DNA of 64,000 nt. Origin: Croceivirga sp009797885 (lineage in GTDB: Bacteria > Bacteroidota > Bacteroidia > Flavobacteriales > Flavobacteriaceae). Positions 63,015 through 64,000 of the stretch are shown piece after piece; position 1 is the first letter of the stretch, and the number at the start of each line of letters is the position of its first letter. The notes beneath the pieces were generated by a model. It ran no database searches. It saw only the letters and a list, made by a program, of their open reading frames with translations, and was not told where the DNA came from. Location: assembly GCA_045866215.1 (NCBI GenBank), contig AP035880.1:4092001-4156000 (forward strand), read 5' to 3'. Position numbers and translations under genes: made by a program.

Positions 63015-63572
63015 TCAGTCCAATTTCTCTGGAATCCATTTTACCTCCTTGGCTTTTAAATCGTTTGACAATTTTCGTGCCAAGACAAACAAATAATCGG
63101 AAAGGCGGTTTATATAGGAAAGTACCGTGTCTGGAAGGGGTTCTTCTTCGTGGAGGTAGGATATCATTCGCTCTGCCCGTCTACAAATTGTTCTGGCCAC
63201 ATGACAGTATGACACGGTTGTATGTCCTCCAGGGAGGATAAAATGGGTCATTGGGGGCAAAGCACGGTTCATGGCATCGATTTCTTGCTCCAAAAAAGTA
63301 CTGTCGGTCTCCTTCACCCTGGGAATTTTAAGTCGATTGTCCTTGGTAGGCTCGGTAGCCAATATGGCCCCTAGGGTAAACAGTTTTTCCTGTATTTGGG
63401 TCAAGGTGTTTTGGTAATGCGGATCGATTTCCTGGTCGCGCAACAAACCAATCCAGGAATTGAGCTCATCCAAAGTACCATAACTTTCAATCCGGATATG
63501 GTGTTTTGGTACCCGCTTGCCCGTGAACAATGCCGTAGTTCCCTTATCGCCGGTTTTGGTGTAGATTTTCAT
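63015..63572 (-). CDS. Cob(I)yrinic acid a,c-diamide adenosyltransferase, PduO type
   Basis: A 185-residue trimeric ATP:cob(I)alamin adenosyltransferase that makes adenosylcobalamin. Seen: KIYTKTGDKGTTALFTGKRV (2-21, the ATP loop), IESYGTLDELNSWIGLLRDQ (28-47), and CHVARTICRRAERMISYLHE (about 123-142) with the conserved Arg-Glu pair. The cofactor serves methylmalonyl-CoA mutase, in line with MeaB at 47 kb. Its start overlaps the stop of the small membrane-protein gene as ATGA. Confidence 0.93.
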   Translation of the reverse strand: MKIYTKTGDKGTTALFTGKRVPKHHIRIESYGTLDELNSWIGLLRDQEIDPHYQNTLTQIQEKLFTLGAILATEPTKDNRLKIPRVKETDSTFLEQEIDAMNRALPPMTHFILPGGHTTVSYCHVARTICRRAERMISYLHEEEPLPDTVLSYINRLSDYLFVLARKLSNDLKAKEVKWIPEKLD

Positions 63573-63703
63573 TTTTCGTGCCTTCTTTTTCCTTCCATAA
63601 ACTTTCTGGACTTCCGTTTCCTGGTATTCCTTTTGTTGTAGAACAAAACCACGAAATAGACCAGGGCCAGCCCTCCTAGGATGATATAGATGGTGTTATC
63701 CAT
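63569..63703 (-). CDS. Single-span membrane mini-protein upstream of the adenosyltransferase
   Basis: A 44-residue ORF: MDNTIYIILGGLALVYFVVL forms one transmembrane helix, followed by a very basic tail (NKRNTRKRKSRKFMEGKRR). The stop overlaps the adenosyltransferase ATG as ATGA, which is good evidence for translation. Its function is unknown; it might tether or regulate the downstream enzyme. It is not obviously related to the mini-proteins at 53.5 and 54.0 kb. Confidence 0.65.
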   Translation of the reverse strand: MDNTIYIILGGLALVYFVVLFYNKRNTRKRKSRKFMEGKRRHEK

Positions 63704-63733
63704 GATTTTTGAATATTTCCTAAAATTACTTCT

Positions 63734-64000
63734 TTACAAACGAATGGTAAAATGCTCTTTTACCTGTTCCTTTCGAAAAAATAGAAACCCCACCGAATAA
63801 CAATCGATGCTGACCGTAATCTGGGAATGGGCAATGGCCTTTTTCCATTCCAATTGGTTTTTTGGTAGGGCATTCACCAGAACCATACTGTCATTATGTA
63901 GCCCTTTTTGTTGCATTATACGAATCAATGTTTGGTAATTAAAGTGCTTGAAGACCATAATATCGAAGGGGGGATTTTTATAATTTAGGTTTGGGAATGT
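63734..64000 (-). CDS. C-terminal part of an unidentified protein, cut by window edge
   Basis: An open frame of at least 88 residues that runs off the right end of the window. Methionine at 63958 is internal: the frame upstream is open to base 64000 and reads TFPNLNYKNPPFDIMVFKHF. The visible part mixes alpha and beta segments (TVSIDCYSVGFLFFRKEQVK) and ends FTIRL. I do not recognise the family. The NPPF string resembles a methyltransferase motif but lies too close to the C-terminus to rely on. Confidence 0.6.
   Translation of the reverse strand, partial: TFPNLNYKNPPFDIMVFKHFNYQTLIRIMQQKGLHNDSMVLVNALPKNQLEWKKAIAHSQITVSIDCYSVGFLFFRKEQVKEHFTIRL

Overview
The window is chromosomal sequence from a marine-type Flavobacteriaceae bacterium (Bacteroidota), plausibly near Muricauda/Allomuricauda or Arenibacter. 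This rests on the family repertoire (DUF6452-DUF6048-RlmD cluster, guaA-LysM-OsmC cluster, long SecA, BshC, Thermus-type isocitrate dehydrogenase) and on TAnnTTTG promoter boxes. It is gene-dense. I saw no rRNA, tRNA, CRISPR array, prophage or transposase gene. The genus is an inference.

Layout. 0.1-3.5 kb: DUF6134-like secreted protein, APC permease, alpha/beta hydrolase, Cys-rich mini-protein. 3.6-7.2 kb: outer-membrane protein and DUF6452-DUF6048-rlmD. 7.3-9.7 kb: sigma factor with a DUF6768-like membrane partner, then rocD. 9.7-16.6 kb: cell-envelope protein, VOC protein, M14 peptidase, bshC, FMN flavoprotein. 16.7-26.6 kb: a carbohydrate locus with lipoprotein binding protein, MalF/MalG-like permeases, GH32, UgpC/MalK-like ATPase, GH65 phosphorylase and beta-phosphoglucomutase, facing a divergent AraC regulator. 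It has an operator-like direct repeat and a MITE-like insertion, and no SusC/SusD pair. 26.6-33.7 kb: SIMPL protein, guaA, five-LysM lipoprotein-like protein, OsmC, DUF922 protein, icd. 33.7-37.5 kb: GH20, SGNH esterase, DUF1643, esterase. 37.7-45.1 kb: mazG, two heptanucleotide arrays, MATE pump, PAP2 phosphatase, GT39, nadA-nadB. 45.2-48.1 kb: flippase-like protein, GT2, MeaB. 48.2-50.8 kb: a second sigma operon ending in a beta-helix/DUF4097-like protein with a long charged helix. 50.8-53.0 kb: MsrA, UPF0173 hydrolase, M23 protein. 53.0-54.1 kb: two tandem copies of a tiny two-gene cassette. 54.0-64.0 kb: amidohydrolase, second M14 peptidase, histidine kinase, secA, DUF2795 protein, cobalamin adenosyltransferase and a gene cut by the window edge.

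How genes work together. The ABC/GH32/GH65/PgmB set is a closed catabolic route: periplasmic capture, import, cytoplasmic fructoside hydrolysis and alpha-glucoside phosphorolysis, then conversion of beta-glucose-1-phosphate to glucose-6-phosphate. MeaB and the PduO-type adenosyltransferase imply a B12-dependent methylmalonyl-CoA mutase elsewhere. NadA and NadB make quinolinate for NAD.

The best candidate for something undescribed is the duplicated cassette at 53.09-54.11 kb. Each copy encodes a strongly basic secreted protein of about 80 residues and a single-span membrane peptide of 35-44 residues. Each copy sits behind a 123-bp upstream region whose conserved blocks keep identical spacing. 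The heptamer arrays before the MATE gene and the ABC-type sugar locus are next.
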